Below, in pieces: positions 11,469 to 23,437 of a stretch of DNA of 64,000 nucleotides. Each line of letters starts with the position of its first letter. The stretch's first letter is position 1. The notes under the pieces are model-generated. The model was not told the origin of the DNA. It did no database searches and saw only the letters and a program-made list of their open reading frames with translations. The translations under genes were made by a program, and so were the position numbers. Source of the stretch: Lineolata rhizophorae (lineage: Eukaryota; Ascomycota; Dothideomycetes; Lineolatales; Lineolataceae); assembly GCA_010093515.1 (NCBI GenBank), contig MU001681.1, positions 951,831 through 1,015,830 of the forward strand. Reading direction: 5' to 3'.

Positions 11469-14400
11469 GGCCCGGGCTGGGAAACATGTATCTTGGGAAG
11501 ACCCCGATACCTTCACACGGGCGATGGAATCACAGTTTTCCTTTGTAGATTGAACAACTGTAGATATTAGAGGCCAATATACTAGCGATACAATCCACAT
11601 TTTTAGAAGAAAGCAAATTAAGAGAGTGGTAACAGACGATGTGCTAGGGTCTTGACTATATGACAGACGTAAAGTTATTTCACATATCCGCATTTCGGAA
11701 TAGGCTGTAACAAAGAACATGCAAACTTGCACGCCTAAAATATGGGGTTGCTCCTGCTAGCCCAATCTATAATTTCAATGCCATAGATTTATAGTAATGA
11801 GACGAAAGTTGGAGAGCCTCCAGCAGCATCAGCACGTGACTGGTATAGTTTATACGCAGGCGACGAGCAGCCAATTTGCCGCGTGCCCGCTCCAAGTTTC
11901 TACGGCATTCTCTTGCCGGCCTTCTGCCTCCCGTACTCTTCCACCTGCACACACTTCTGGTCTCTAAGGCATCGCTTGTCTTGTAACACAACACTTGCAG
12001 CAAGCTTCGTCCTTTCCAGTTGAATACTTGTATCATCCCTCCTAGCATTTCTACCTCATTGCCTCCGAACAACATCCCGTTGCTCTTTCTTTCGGAGCAA
12101 AGCCTTTGCAGTCTCTTCGCACTTTTTCCGCATGCAGCCGCTATTGTGCTTGCTGGAAGAGTTTCCCCAGTAAACCGTCCGTAATACTTCGCCACACTTA
12201 CGCACCAACACCACAACCGAGTACATCTCTTGGGATGAGTATAGTCGCTAGATGCGTAACGGCGGCCTTATACTGACAAAACGGCCTCTCTCATTATAGT
12301 GTGTCTGCAAACCTCGTTGTAGCCTCATCGTACACAACACAAGGCCGAGCTAGAAGCGCTCGGTGGCAGAACCTATACACACAACACGGTCAAGACGGCA
12401 GCTGGGGCTAGCCTAAATATCTACTGCAAAAAGCTAGGTAAGTGCATCACGGCCGTCCTCGAACAAGTTTTGCCGCGCTCAATGATTGGAACTGTCCCGG
12501 ACTCGCTGTGACGGCGGTGCATTTCATTGCCGCATGATCACGTGTATAAGTGTCTTTAGTCTGAAGCGCCTCTACACAACTCTACCCTCACCGCGTGCAA
12601 TTACATGCCAGTTAACCTTATTAGCGTATAGAAGGTCGGTGTCTGCGGTCGTAGCGATCAAAGTGTTTCTCGAGCGAACCGTCGGCCGCTGCCAGTGCGA
12701 ACCATCTTCATAGGTATCTCGATACTGCGAATAGGTTTTCCACCATTGTTGTCGCCGTTTCGCTCGCCTGAGGAAAAGGCTTCGGTATAATAGTTCCCTA
12801 GATACCGTTTCCATCCAGGGTGAGTATCAAGGCAATGTCCAGATCGCCCCAGCCTAGAGGCTGGCACTGCGACCCTGTCCCACGTCTAAGCACAATAATG
12901 AAATTTCCGTTTGCTAACTAGTATTTACAGACACGAGCGTCAAAAATGCAACGCACGCCCACTGCTTAGTAAGCACCCTTTTCGCTATTTAACCCATGCG
13001 TATCTATTACCTTTCCCTCTCGATGATGACAAACAAATATTCGACGTCAGGAGTGTTAAGCTTCCGTTTGTGGGGCAAATGTCATATAACCATTGTATTT
13101 GAGCTTCGAGGGATCTCTTCTCTTGTTTCTAGAGCAAGTACTATTAAGGATCTTGGCTAACAAGAGATGATTATAATAGAAGGGTAACATAGACCAGCCT
13201 CACGATCGCACTTTTTGCCATCTTAAGTAAGTAATTCATTCATTGGCCGTACTACACATGTTCCTACCACCATGGTCACCGATCGCGTTTCCGCTACTAG
13301 GAGAGGCTATATCTGAAGAACTACACCTACATATGACTCTCAAGCCGATGTAAGCAAACATACGCTAACAGAGTTAAATAATACACAGAGTTTCAAATCG
13401 ATAGTAATTCCTATGGTTGTAAGGCCAAAACAAAATACCGCAGCTATGAAAGATTGAGAAGTCGTTCCGGTCAGTGCTTTAATATATGCTACCCTCCGAC
13501 GGTCTGGGACGATAAGCATTCTAAAGAATCGGATACCTCGACAGAGGTAAATGAAAACGATTCGTGCTTCGCTCTGAGAAATTCCTCTAAGCTAAAAATC
13601 CCCTCTTTCACTAACTTCCTTGAACTTGTCTGCTAACGAGTAGTATATTAAAGTATAGGGAACCACTTTTACCGTCGTTCAACGCGTACATCGAATCAAG
13701 TACTAGATCAATCTAACTCTAGCGCGCCCACCGATATTCTAAACCCCTGTAAACTACTACGTTGTAGCCATCCAACATCCATTCTCGAGCGCTGGGAATT
13801 CGGGAAAGCGGACCACAGCCGTTGGTTTTAATGTTACCTTAATATGCGATCGGCTTCAAATACCAGGATCACTTGAACGATTGATTTGATCCCTGGAACT
13901 TGGTCTTTCTTCCATGCATAGAACTTGTGCAATACTTTGCAGCGTAAGTAGCCCCAGCAGCGCTCCGACACAAAGTTATCTTCGTTGTTTGACCAAAAGC
14001 GAGTAGATTAACTTGAAAGTTCCTTTTTATAGCCTGCCGCAAACCTCAGCAGCCAATCGCATAGCTCGTCTCGCGAACCACTGGCACCCCTGGCATCTGT
14101 GGCGCAGCGCCCTCGCACGACGGCCGTGGCGGTGCACTCACCAATCGCCAGCCACCCTCCCACTCCCAGCCACGCGACTTGCCAGCCAGCGCCTGCGCGC
14201 TGCGGCAGCGAAACCCGCCCAGCCCAGCCACGGCCAAGACAGGGCTGCCAGCCAGCAGGTGGCTTCCATCAACGCGAAGCTTGCTTCGCCCTGTCCGCCT
14301 GGGCTGGCTTGGGGCTGGCTGGCTGGGGCTGGCTGGGTCGGCCGCGCGATTTGCCTCCGCTTGACGGGGTAAAGGAACAATACGGAAAGAGCGCGACCTG

Positions 14401-14707
14401 TTCACCACCGAGCTTCGAAGGTGAAAGACCCCCGCGAGATCGAGATTGAGACCGCAAAGATGGGATTCGGCGGGGGACCTGCCTAGGTGATTGATCCCAG
14501 TACAAAGGTGACTCGGGCGCAGTCCCCGACCTAGCAAAGGTTGCCTTCACGTCTCCTGCTTGCCTCAGCGGTGCTATCCTTGTTACCTGCCCGCCTCTAT
14601 TTCTTCTTCCTCGACTCCTCTTATTTCAGACTTACCATCTACTTTCCGGTCCATCTCTGTACCTATTCATCTGTCCATCCCCCATTCCTTCGTTGGCCGC
14701 AGGAGCC
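11469..14707. other. 3.2 kb spacer; GCCAGC-rich block and CT-rich leader
   Basis: About 11.5-14.0 kb is AT-richer, with no frame worth calling. About 14110-14345 is GC-rich and dense in GCCAGC/GGCTGG words. About 14540-14700 is pyrimidine-rich and probably promoter and 5' leader of the T5orf172 gene. No RNA gene was seen. Confidence 0.5.
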
Positions 14708-16579
14708 ATGCCGCTCTTCTCCGGCAAAACTCCCGAATCCCTCCTCCCCCGCTCCGACTCCAAGAACCCCGCCACCACCTGCAAAGGCCTCACTTCCAGC
14801 GGGCGCCCCTGCCGGCGTGCCCTCGCCGTGAAGCCCTCCCGGCGGCGCGGCTCCGACAGCGGCGTGCTCGCCTTCGCAGACGGCGGCGCCGATGGCGAAG
14901 GCGCCGCAGCTTTCTTCTGCTGGCAGCACAAGGACCAGGCGGAGCGGCTTGTTGGCAGCGATGCCGATAGTTTCGCAGGCAGAGGAGGAGGAGGCGGTGG
15001 TAGTGGAGTAAGGGCGGGGAGCAGAGTGGGAGGAAGAACTACGCTGGTCCCGCTGAAAGAGCGAAGTAGCCTCGATTCTCTGATCCAGCGCATGGGCGTT
15101 CTAGACGTCGCCGAGGAAACGCCCGAAGACGAATCTGCACCCCCGACACCGACACTGGCGGGCCGACCCTCGAATAGAGACACGCCGAGGCGGAAGCCGG
15201 TGAGGCGTGCCGATGGGCCCGTATCCAACGGTCGTAGTGGCGGATCCAGGATCCAGCGGCCGCCTACGTGGGAATCTGTTCCTGGCCCGCTGTTGTCCGT
15301 CCCGAGCGACGCGATGGGCAGCGTGAATGGCCAACGGCCGGCGGGCGGTACCCGACCTTCTGCGGCCAGACCGGCGGCCCGGCCGTATACTACGCCAGCT
15401 GCCAAGACGAAACAGAAAACGAAGAAAAAGTCGCCTGGTCTGTGGGATTTGTGCTGCGGCGGCACTCTTGACGACGAGGACGACTACGTCGAGATTGTGC
15501 GGCATAGGCGGCGCGTTGAGCAAGAGCAGCAGCAGCGGCAAGGGCAGGAGAGGCCAGAAATGGCGTCCCTGTCGCGGCCGCCACCAGTGGCAGCGCAGCC
15601 TGAACGACATGGGCAAGGAATGACATACGGCTCCTCGCCGCCAACGAGCAGACCAGCGAGGCCCGGACCCCAACCGCACGCCCACCCACCGCCACAGCAA
15701 CAGCAAAGTCGACAAAGAAGACCCAACAGCATCGCACCATCCACGCCATCTCCCTCGCACCTGCACCCGCACCACCCCCCCGGACCCCCGCACGCGCACT
15801 CCACACCCTCTCTCCCCCGCCGCCCTCCACTGCCCCACGCCTCGCACTCCGCCCCGCCATGCCCACAGCAACCCACCAACACACCGGCCCTCATGTCCCT
15901 CATCCCGCCCCACCTGCCCCCCCAAACCGCCTCCCGCCTCCTCGCCGAGCTCGCCCAGCCCGCCTCCCCGCACGACAAGCCCGGCTTCATATACGTCTTT
16001 TGGCTGAGCCCCGGGGCCTCGGCCGGCGCGCCGCGCGAGCGCGCCCGCGTCCGGCGCGCGCGCGAGCTGTTCCTGCGCCCCGGCAGCGGCGGCGCGGCGC
16101 CCGACGCGCTGCCAGATCCGGCCGCCGCCGCCGCCGCTGCCGACGCCGATGCGGGCGCGCCCCGCACTGTCCTGCTCAAGATCGGCCGCGCGGCTAATGT
16201 GCATAGGCGCTTGGGCGAGTGGTCGCGCCAGTGCGGCTACGCGGCGGCGCTGCTGCGGTTCTATCCGCAGGTGCTCGCGGCGGGGGACTATGTTGCGGCG
16301 GGGCCGGGCGGCGGGGGGGAAGGGAGATGGGGAGGGAGCGCGGCGGGGAGTCCGGCGGAAGCTCCTGGTGGGGCGGTGCGGAGGGTGCCGCATGCGCACA
16401 AGGTCGAACGGCTGATTCATATTGAGTTGGGGGAGAGGCAGGTGAGGAGGAAGTGTGCGGTGTGTGGGAGCGTGCACAGGGAGTGGTTTGAGGTGGAGGC
16501 GAGTAGGGAGGGGGTGAGGGGCGTGGATGAGGTGGTGAGGAGGTGGGTTGGCTGGGGGGAGAGGGAGGGGGAGAGGTAG
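14708..16579 (+). CDS. T5orf172 (DUF1766, GIY-YIG superfamily) domain protein
   Basis: A single exon of 623 aa; the ATG at 14708 follows a CT-rich leader and gives MPLFSGKTPESLL. The N-terminus has a cysteine motif (TCKGLTSSGRPC, then FCWQHK) that often precedes this domain in fungal homologues and may bind metal. Residues ~70-420 are Pro/Ser/Gln-rich and probably disordered. The T5orf172 domain runs from about residue 424 (KPGFIYVFWL) through LLKIGRAANVHRRLGEWS (~487) to the end, with HAHKVERLIHIEL, a CAVCGSVHREWFEV segment and a Trp-containing helix. A run of Ala/Asp between the first two blocks is an insertion. Fungal members are uncharacterised; one fission-yeast relative is a meiotically induced gene (mug113). 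Nuclease activity is possible from the superfamily but not shown. Confidence 0.85.
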   Translation: MPLFSGKTPESLLPRSDSKNPATTCKGLTSSGRPCRRALAVKPSRRRGSDSGVLAFADGGADGEGAAAFFCWQHKDQAERLVGSDADSFAGRGGGGGGSGVRAGSRVGGRTTLVPLKERSSLDSLIQRMGVLDVAEETPEDESAPPTPTLAGRPSNRDTPRRKPVRRADGPVSNGRSGGSRIQRPPTWESVPGPLLSVPSDAMGSVNGQRPAGGTRPSAARPAARPYTTPAAKTKQKTKKKSPGLWDLCCGGTLDDEDDYVEIVRHRRRVEQEQQQRQGQERPEMASLSRPPPVAAQPERHGQGMTYGSSPPTSRPARPGPQPHAHPPPQQQQSRQRRPNSIAPSTPSPSHLHPHHPPGPPHAHSTPSLPRRPPLPHASHSAPPCPQQPTNTPALMSLIPPHLPPQTASRLLAELAQPASPHDKPGFIYVFWLSPGASAGAPRERARVRRARELFLRPGSGGAAPDALPDPAAAAAAADADAGAPRTVLLKIGRAANVHRRLGEWSRQCGYAAALLRFYPQVLAAGDYVAAGPGGGGEGRWGGSAAGSPAEAPGGAVRRVPHAHKVERLIHIELGERQVRRKCAVCGSVHREWFEVEASREGVRGVDEVVRRWVGWGEREGER

Positions 16580-18724
16580 GCGGAGGAGGTTGTGGGTGAG
16601 AGAGAGAAGGAAGAAGGGGATGTCGTGGGGTGGGAAAAGCGCGGAGGAGGCGCAGGAGCGTGTGGTGGGGATTTTGGAGTGAGCAGGGCGTTGGTCGAGC
16701 GATTTGGACGCGGTTTGGCCAAAAGCTTGTTGATTCGCGCAACGGGGAGAGACGGAAGAGAGATGTTCATCATCTAGCTTGAATGCTGAAGGGACGAAGG
16801 TTGGGCAGCGGTTCGGCTGGATTGTCCCCACGTGACATTTGGAGAGTGCTTTTTTATGCATTTTCAACCATGGCAGACGCCTAAACAAGGGAAAGAAGAG
16901 CGGAAGGCGATAGTGAGGACCGAGGAGTGCCAGGAAGATCTCACCCGATGCAAAAGTGGATGGATGAGCGATGAGTGACCTGCTGTGAGGTGCAGGTGAT
17001 AGTCGGCAGCCAAGTCAAGAATCCCATCCGAGAACGGGAAGTCTGTCTAGTCTAGTAGCGTGGTAGACGACTATCGCAGACTCGTGGACGAAGTCTCGAC
17101 CCTGACGAGATGGGTAACAAAGACAGGAGTACTGGCGACCTAAGATCAAAGGCCTAGACTCCACGAGACTGAGGTTACGAGGCGACGGAGAAACTCATCG
17201 CAGTACTCCCCTCGTTTCTGCGGTTTTGAATCAAACCTAGCTCGGCCGTGTTTTAATTATACACTCCAGGGGAGTCCATTTTCCGCTTCTGGCTTCACGT
17301 CCGTTGGCGTCGTCGAATGACGAGTGGCTGCGAGAGACGCTGGCTAGCCCGCGTGTCTTTTTGGTTTTACGTAGACGCACTGGTTTGTTACTAAATATAC
17401 CCAATATACATGGGAGTTTTTGGAATTCTCGATGTGCGTTTTGGATACTGGTTCCCCTCCCCCCACCCTGGGGCAGGGTCGAACGTGCACAAGGACGGAG
17501 CGCCGTCGGGCGTTGTTTAGGGCTGAGCGGACTGGGTGACTACCGGATTCAGGCAGGCAAGTGCATGCATGGACGGGGAGTGAAATTCAAATAACGACGG
17601 TCCGGCGGCTTGAGATGGTCGGTCTGTGCCTGGCCCGAGCCAGCGAGCGCTCAGCGGCTGGCGGTTAGATGGTAAGTCAGTGCGGGCCAGTCAGCCATCG
17701 ACAATGGCTCGCGGCCACAACGCAAGCCACGTCGTCAAGGGATCATATTTCCCCTTTCAGACGCCAGGCCTGAACTCGACCGAATTTCAATGCCATGGAA
17801 ATGTTCCCTTGATGATGTCGTCGAGGCAGTGCGCAGAAGCACTCCGTTCGCTGGATTGGGTTACTCAGCATTGGAAACATGACCTGGGCTCCCGTTTACC
17901 TTTGCGCCCGACAACTGCACAGCCACCGGCCACAAATCAAAGCGTGTCTTTGGTTAGTAATCACGCCCGGTTGGCCGGGGCCGCACCGCCTCGCGGAGGC
18001 CTTGCCCGCGCTTGCGTCCCCCTCCATACGAGCCCGGCGCCTGGGGAACTACCTAGATTGAGGACACTTGCTAGGCCGGCACGTTCGGCGATTGGCGGGG
18101 CAATTTAGAGAAGGGGTTCGCATTCCGAATCGGTCGTGCGTCCTCACCGCATTGCTGAGGCGGAGACTGGATGCCTGCCAGATGGGCCCGCGATGCGCTC
18201 TTCTCTTGCAGCCCGCGCAGCGAGCGGCCAGGGCGCATTTAGGGCTGCCTGCCTGGGTTTGCGCGATTGGTCGAGGAAAGCGTTACGGCGTGGGCTTGTG
18301 TCATTGCGATAACTAATGGGTGAGCGAGCAGGATGCCATTTGTTGGCGTGGTCGGCGCAGGGTGTAGCGGCACCGCCCTGCATGATGCGGTCATAGGGCA
18401 GGTGTGAACTGATGAATGAAGCCACGAGATGCATGGGGGTTAGTAGGCTAGGCCTGCAGGACGGGAAAGCGTCTATAAAACAAACGGATGGATGCCTGGC
18501 TGCCTGCGCAGAGGCGTCCGTTGTACACGTACCTAGATTACTGTGGCTTCGCAGCTGGTGCAAGGACGGGACGGGAACGCAGCCCCGAGACCGGGGGAGA
18601 GCCGGCCGGACAACACGGGCGGCCGCGCGCTTAGCACGTGGAATTCCTGGAGAAGAAACGCTTACATAGCGCCCGCGGCGGAGGGGGCAGGCGCTGGAGA
18701 AACGGCGCCGGCGCAAAATCTAGG

Positions 18725-18854
18725 CACATACTACGCACATACTACACACATACTACACACATACTACACACATACTACACACATACTACACACATACTAC
18801 ACACATACTACACACATACTACACACGTACTACACACATACTACACACATACTT
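18725..18854 (+). repeat. 11-bp minisatellite, about 12 copies
   Basis: The unit CACATACTACA is repeated head to tail about 11.8 times. The first copy ends in G, one copy has CACG instead of CACA, and the rest are identical. Eleven is not a multiple of three, so the array is unlikely to be selected as coding, although all three plus frames stay open. There are no spacers, so it is not a CRISPR. Confidence 0.95.
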
Positions 18855-20329
18855 CCCCAATCTTCCGTCCCGTGCGTGCAGGGTGCTGGTTCGCGGGCGC
18901 CGGAAGAATCGGCCAACACCACCAACCAGAGCGCTGGAGCCGCCGGACGACGTGGCTTGGAGGCTCCGAAGTTGGGCCGGCGCGCCGGGCTCTGGAGCGG
19001 CCTCGCACGCACACGAGGAGCCTTATCGACGGCGCGACATGCGCGTGCCCGCGCCGCCAAAGAACGGCGCGTCGGCGCGGCGACGCAGGCCCGAACTCGC
19101 GCGTCGGCACAAGCAAAAGCCAAGCCGTGCCAAGCTCCGGGGCCCGGGTCTCGCCTGCCCGCCTAACCTTCCCGCGTCTCTCGTCCCGGACCCCGGAAAT
19201 AAGCGCCGCCCGTCCACATGTACGTGCTGCTGTGCGTACATACCGGCCGCACGAACGCCCTCTCCCAGCCCGGTGTGCCGGCCGACCGACCGCCCGGCCA
19301 ATAAGGCTGATGAGACGATCGTCCTCCCCCTCCTCTCTCGACGCCGCCGCTGTGACCGCGTCGCCATCGTCCCAACGGCGAGCGGCGCGCGGCGCCAGGG
19401 AGCCCGCCTACAGACGGAGAGCGGCTGACGGCGCATGAGTCATGACGGAGGACGTCCGTTTGGGTTGCGGGGAATGCGTGCTGTTGTCTGTTGTTCCCGG
19501 ATATCCGGGGAAGGGGCCGCCTGGCTTAGGTCAGGCGGTTGGGGAAGCCCGAGGACGAGATTCGGGCTGCATGGGTGCGTCCTGCTGCGCTTGCTGCCCG
19601 TCGCGCCGCCCGGCTTCTTGCGCCGCGATTTGTCCGGCACACGAGCCGTGTATCTACGACCTTCGGGTAGGCGGTGGTGAAAAAAAAAGGTTGACTAACC
19701 TGCTTTTGCTCCTAGCCGGATTATGTATACCGCAGGCGGGGCCGCGCCGTTGACCTACCCAGCTGTTAGAAACTTACTTGCCCCGAGCTCCCACTTCGAG
19801 GCTCGATTCCCCATCATCACATCCGAGCCGGGTTAGAATAACGAACCGGGCTGTGTGCAGCTGTTGGCCAACGCCCGGATCGGAAAAATTCCACTCTACT
19901 GCTAACTGCGCTTTAGTACGCGTCTCCCGTGTCTGTCTGTCCCTTGTCCGCACGTAGGGCTGGCCACCTTAAAAGCTTAGGCTCGAAGCTGCGGCTCGTG
20001 TGTTCTGGCCTGCATGGTGAGAGAGAGAGAAAAACAGAGCACCAGGCACCCGAGCAGGGCTCCGGGACGACTAGGGACGGTAAGGCCACACGCCTCGGTC
20101 CCTGCGCACAGCTTATTTTTGGAGATTGGTGGGCAGCTTGAGGAAAGCTTGCTTCTTGTTTTAAGGCGGCAGCACCTTTGGAATTGGGAACTACTTCTTT
20201 TGTGTTGGCCATTTCTTGGTCATTTCGTTTTCCGCTTTTCATTGTTGCTGCTCGACCCAAAGAGACGGGAGCGTACGCTCTTCTTACCGGTGTGGTAAGA
20301 AAAGAGTGCGAGAGAAGAGAGAGGAAAGG

Positions 20330-20362
20330 TAAAAAAGAAAAAAAAAAAAGAAAAAAAAAAAG
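20330..20362 (+). repeat. A-rich tract
   Basis: About 30 bases of nearly pure A broken by G, preceded by GA-rich sequence, 60-90 bp upstream of the start codon of the Zn2Cys6 regulator. Such dA tracts often exclude nucleosomes in fungal promoters; that role is inferred. Confidence 0.6.
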
Positions 20363-20423
20363 CAATTGAGATACTCTATCATCGATCCCTGGACGCCCAT
20401 AGTCCTTAGCCTATACCGGCGCT

Positions 20424-23400
20424 ATGGCAAAGCGGTCGTGGTCCTTGGCGAATAGCGCGGCGGACGAAACTGATCATGTAAGTTGCACTTGTGGAGCTTG
20501 AAATCTACCCAGTGAGGGGGGGGTTCCTTTTTTTTATCTCGCACTCCCGTAGAGGCGCCACTGGACGGACAACTCAACGATAGAAACTTATTACGCACCT
20601 GTTTAGGCAACGTCGACTCCTCCCAGGTTGTTCAATGGCGGCGGTAGCAACGGAACCAAGCATGGCACCCAACAACCCTACGTCCCGAGAGTATCTAGAA
20701 AGGTCAAGGCTTGTGCCGCGTGCAGGAAACAAAAGGTATTTTGGCCAATTGCTCATTGCTTTTCTGCTGCGAGCTATTGGAAGTCGTCACAATACCCCCT
20801 CCTCCCCCCCCTCCTCGGCGAGTTTGCCGACGATTCTCTAATGCATCTTCCCAGATCAAATGTCTCATGGAAAATGGTCCGCCGTGCCGTCGATGCACAG
20901 AGCGGAACTTATCTTGCGTCCTCAATAAGAGCCTACAAACCTTACTAGACGAACGGTCACAGTACGTTTTTCTAACTCTCAAACATCACTACCACCAAAT
21001 CTGCTAATACAGCTCCCCCTGCCAGATGGAAAGAAACGGTGTCCCATGACCTCGACCACATGCACTCGGCCCTCCAAGGCGTCCTCAAGCATTTCTCCCT
21101 CCCTTTGCTGCCCCCGCTCGAGAGCCATGTCCTGGATTCGGACGATCTCGAGGTCAGCGACGATATCTTCGACCAGCCAGCTGAGCCTCCTCCGACCGCG
21201 CTCCTCCCTTCTTGCGACAGCAGCCCGCGCATCTTGCTCCAGGATGACGCCCTCCCTAACGTCCCAATCGAGTCACTCTATCAGATTACGCGTCCACGCT
21301 CGCTCGGCGGCGAGGTCTCCGACGACGACAAGTACCTGTCGCCTGCATCGGCGAACCGCGACGGCAGTATCAGCGGCGGACCAGGCAGCCAAGGCAGTGA
21401 CCTGGGGCCCATCGGCGGCGTGCCCAGCAACTCGTTCTCAGCTGACCTCGTGAGCAAGAGTCTCCTAAGTTCAGCCGAAGCCTCGCGCCTCGTAGACCTG
21501 TATCTTGGCCGGCTCGACCACTTCATGTATCGCATCGGCGGCGCGGGCCACTCGTCGCTCTCGTCGCTGCGCGGCGGCGGCGGCGGCGGCGGCGGCGGCA
21601 GCGGCGACGCGGGGAGCTCGCCCATCCTAACGGCCGCCATGTGCACCGTCGCGGCGCTGCACGACCCGGCCAGCAACCATCTGTACGAGTCCTGCAGCAG
21701 CGAGTTCCGCCGGCTGCTGACGGCGTCCATGTGGGAGCGCGGCGTCGACAAAGCACACCTGCGCGCCATGTGCATCGGCAGCTACTGGCTGAGCGACATC
21801 TCGTGGACACTATCCGGGGCCGCGATCCGGCGGGCCATGGAGGTCAACCTCAACGCGAACCTGTACCGCCTGGACGGGGTGGACTGTTCCATCGCCGCTG
21901 CCGAGGACGCCGCTGATTGCTTGCGCATATGGTACATCCTGTGGATCTGCGACCAGCATCTCGCGACGCTGTATGGGCGGCCGGCCATCGTGCGCGAGGA
22001 CTATTCCGTCAAGGGGTGGGAACGGTTGCTGCGGAGCCCGGTCGCGACCGAGGACGATCGCCGCATGATTAGCCAGGTGGCGCTGCTGAACATCGTGGCG
22101 AAGGTGCGCGAGACGTTTGGGCCCGACAAGGGCGAAAGAGTGCCGGTCACATACGCCGGGATGATCGCGGATTTCGGACGGCAGTTGGATCGGTGGTTTG
22201 CGGTGTGGCATGCGGATTTGAAAGGCGAGTTTTGGATGCGTTTACTTGTGGAAGTTTACTTGCCTCGTGGTGCGGCGGGAACTGATCGATTTTTGAAATC
22301 GCAGAACATCACGACTACATAGGTCGCTTCCCTCGCCGCGGCGTCCAGCTCCACTACCACTTCGCCAAGCTTCACCTCTACTCGCACGTCTTCCGCGGCC
22401 TGACTTCACCGTCCAGCTACCCTGCTCCTCATTCCACCACCAGTGCCGCTCACCAGACCCCGATACCGACACCCACAACCACCGCCAACTCCAGCACATC
22501 CTCGCGCTCCTCGCTCTCTCCGAACCCCGCCGCAGCAGCAGCGACAACCTCGCCCTCATCCTCGCCGCGGCCCCGGACCCTCCCTCCAGCCTTCCACCCC
22601 TTCGCCTCCGCCGCCGTCTCCTCCGCCACTGCCATCCTCAACCTCCTCCTCACCGACGCCGACGCCGGCGCCAGCCTCGCCGGCGTCCCGCACTACCTGC
22701 ACACCATGTCGGCCTTCGCGTGCGTCTTCCTCGTCAAGCTAGCGGCCAAGTTCCCGCCGGCGAGCACGGCGACTTCGTCGTCGTCGTCGTCGTCGTCTTC
22801 AGGGGCGGGGGCAGGGGCGCGGCGAGACGCCGCCGCCGCCGCCACCGCCACCGCCGCCGAGACGCCCGGCTGGGCCGGCGGCATTGGCCGCCAGGACGCG
22901 TACGAGCTGAGCATGCGCGTCGTGGGCCTGTTCCGGCAGACGAGAGTAGGCCGCGCGCACCTGGTGCATCTGATGGCCGACGGGCTCGAAAAGCTAGCCG
23001 TGGGGCTGCTGCTCGTCCGGGACGGAAGCGGCGAGGACGCGCCGGGCGCGCCTCTCGGCGGCCCCATGCAGCCGCCGCCCGCGCCGCCCCCGGGCATCGA
23101 CTTGGATCCCCGTCTGAGCGTCGCGCATCCGCACGCACACGCCCACGCCCACGCCCACGGCGTCGGATCGCACCCGCCGCCGCACGCCGATCCGGCGCCC
23201 TTGCTGGATAGCCCGTTCCAGGCCTTCTTCGTGGACAGCTCGGACTTCGGGTTCATCGCGCCGGCGCCAGGGGGGGGCTTGGGCGGCGGCCCTCACGCGT
23301 CGTCGCCGGCTCAGGCCGCGGCGGGCGGGAGCTACGCGGCGCAGGGGGCTGGCCATGGCGCGTGCGATGGCGGGGCCGCGGGGGGGCCGGCGGCGAGCTA

Positions 23401-23437
23401 CTTCGATTTGGGGTTCCCGGCGTTTGGGTTTCTTTGA
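20424..23437 (+). CDS. Zn(II)2Cys6 transcription factor with fungal middle homology region
   Basis: Five exons: 20424-20477, 20607-20735, 20855-20961, 21026-22224 and 22305-23437, total 873 aa in one frame. The first exon begins MAKRSW. The zinc cluster is C54-x2-C57-x6-C64-x7-C72-x2-C75-x6-C82 with RKQK and IK basic contacts, split by intron 2 just before C64. A linker helix follows (SLQTLLDERSQWKETVSHDLDHMHSALQ is interrupted by intron 3 after SQ). The middle homology region (residues about 230-500) contains LRAMCIGSYWLSD, DCLRIWYILWICDQHLATLYGRP and, after the last intron, FPRRGVQLHYHFAKLHLYSH. Poly-Gly and Ser/Pro/Ala runs are inserted. The last intron appears to be GC-AG. The family resembles weak-acid/War1-type regulators in its zinc region, but I cannot assign a target. 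Confidence 0.85.

Larger units (their letters stand above)
16580..20423. other. 3.8 kb spacer with minisatellite, no gene called
   Basis: Apart from the 11-bp repeat at 18725-18854 I see no supported feature. The block 17.6-19.7 kb is GC-rich and produces overlapping frames in all registers, a composition effect. Several of these translate the minisatellite as Tyr/Thr/His-rich repeats. An A-rich tract at about 20330-20362 lies close upstream of the transcription-factor gene. Confidence 0.5.

Noticed and set aside
15101-16888. 595-codon open frame on the minus strand
   Set aside because: It lies fully opposite the T5orf172 gene in very GC-rich sequence, is Pro/Arg/Ser-rich without a domain, and the plus-strand frame carries a recognised domain.
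18725-18854. CRISPR-like array
   Set aside because: Copies are contiguous, with no spacers, in a eukaryotic genome.
18543-19438. Overlapping frames of 207 and 266 codons through the 11-bp minisatellite
   Set aside because: Frames stay open because the repeat lacks stops in the three plus registers. The flanks are GC-rich with no domain, and an 11-bp period shifts frame each unit.
19770-19850. Possible tRNA (T-loop-like GGCTCGATTCCCC)
   Set aside because: The T-loop lacks the invariant TTC, and no acceptor stem or D-arm can be paired upstream.
20628-20735. Start of the transcription factor at TTG 20628
   Set aside because: An upstream exon (20424-20477) with a proper ATG, GTAAGT donor and in-phase acceptor at 20606 explains the N-terminus better.
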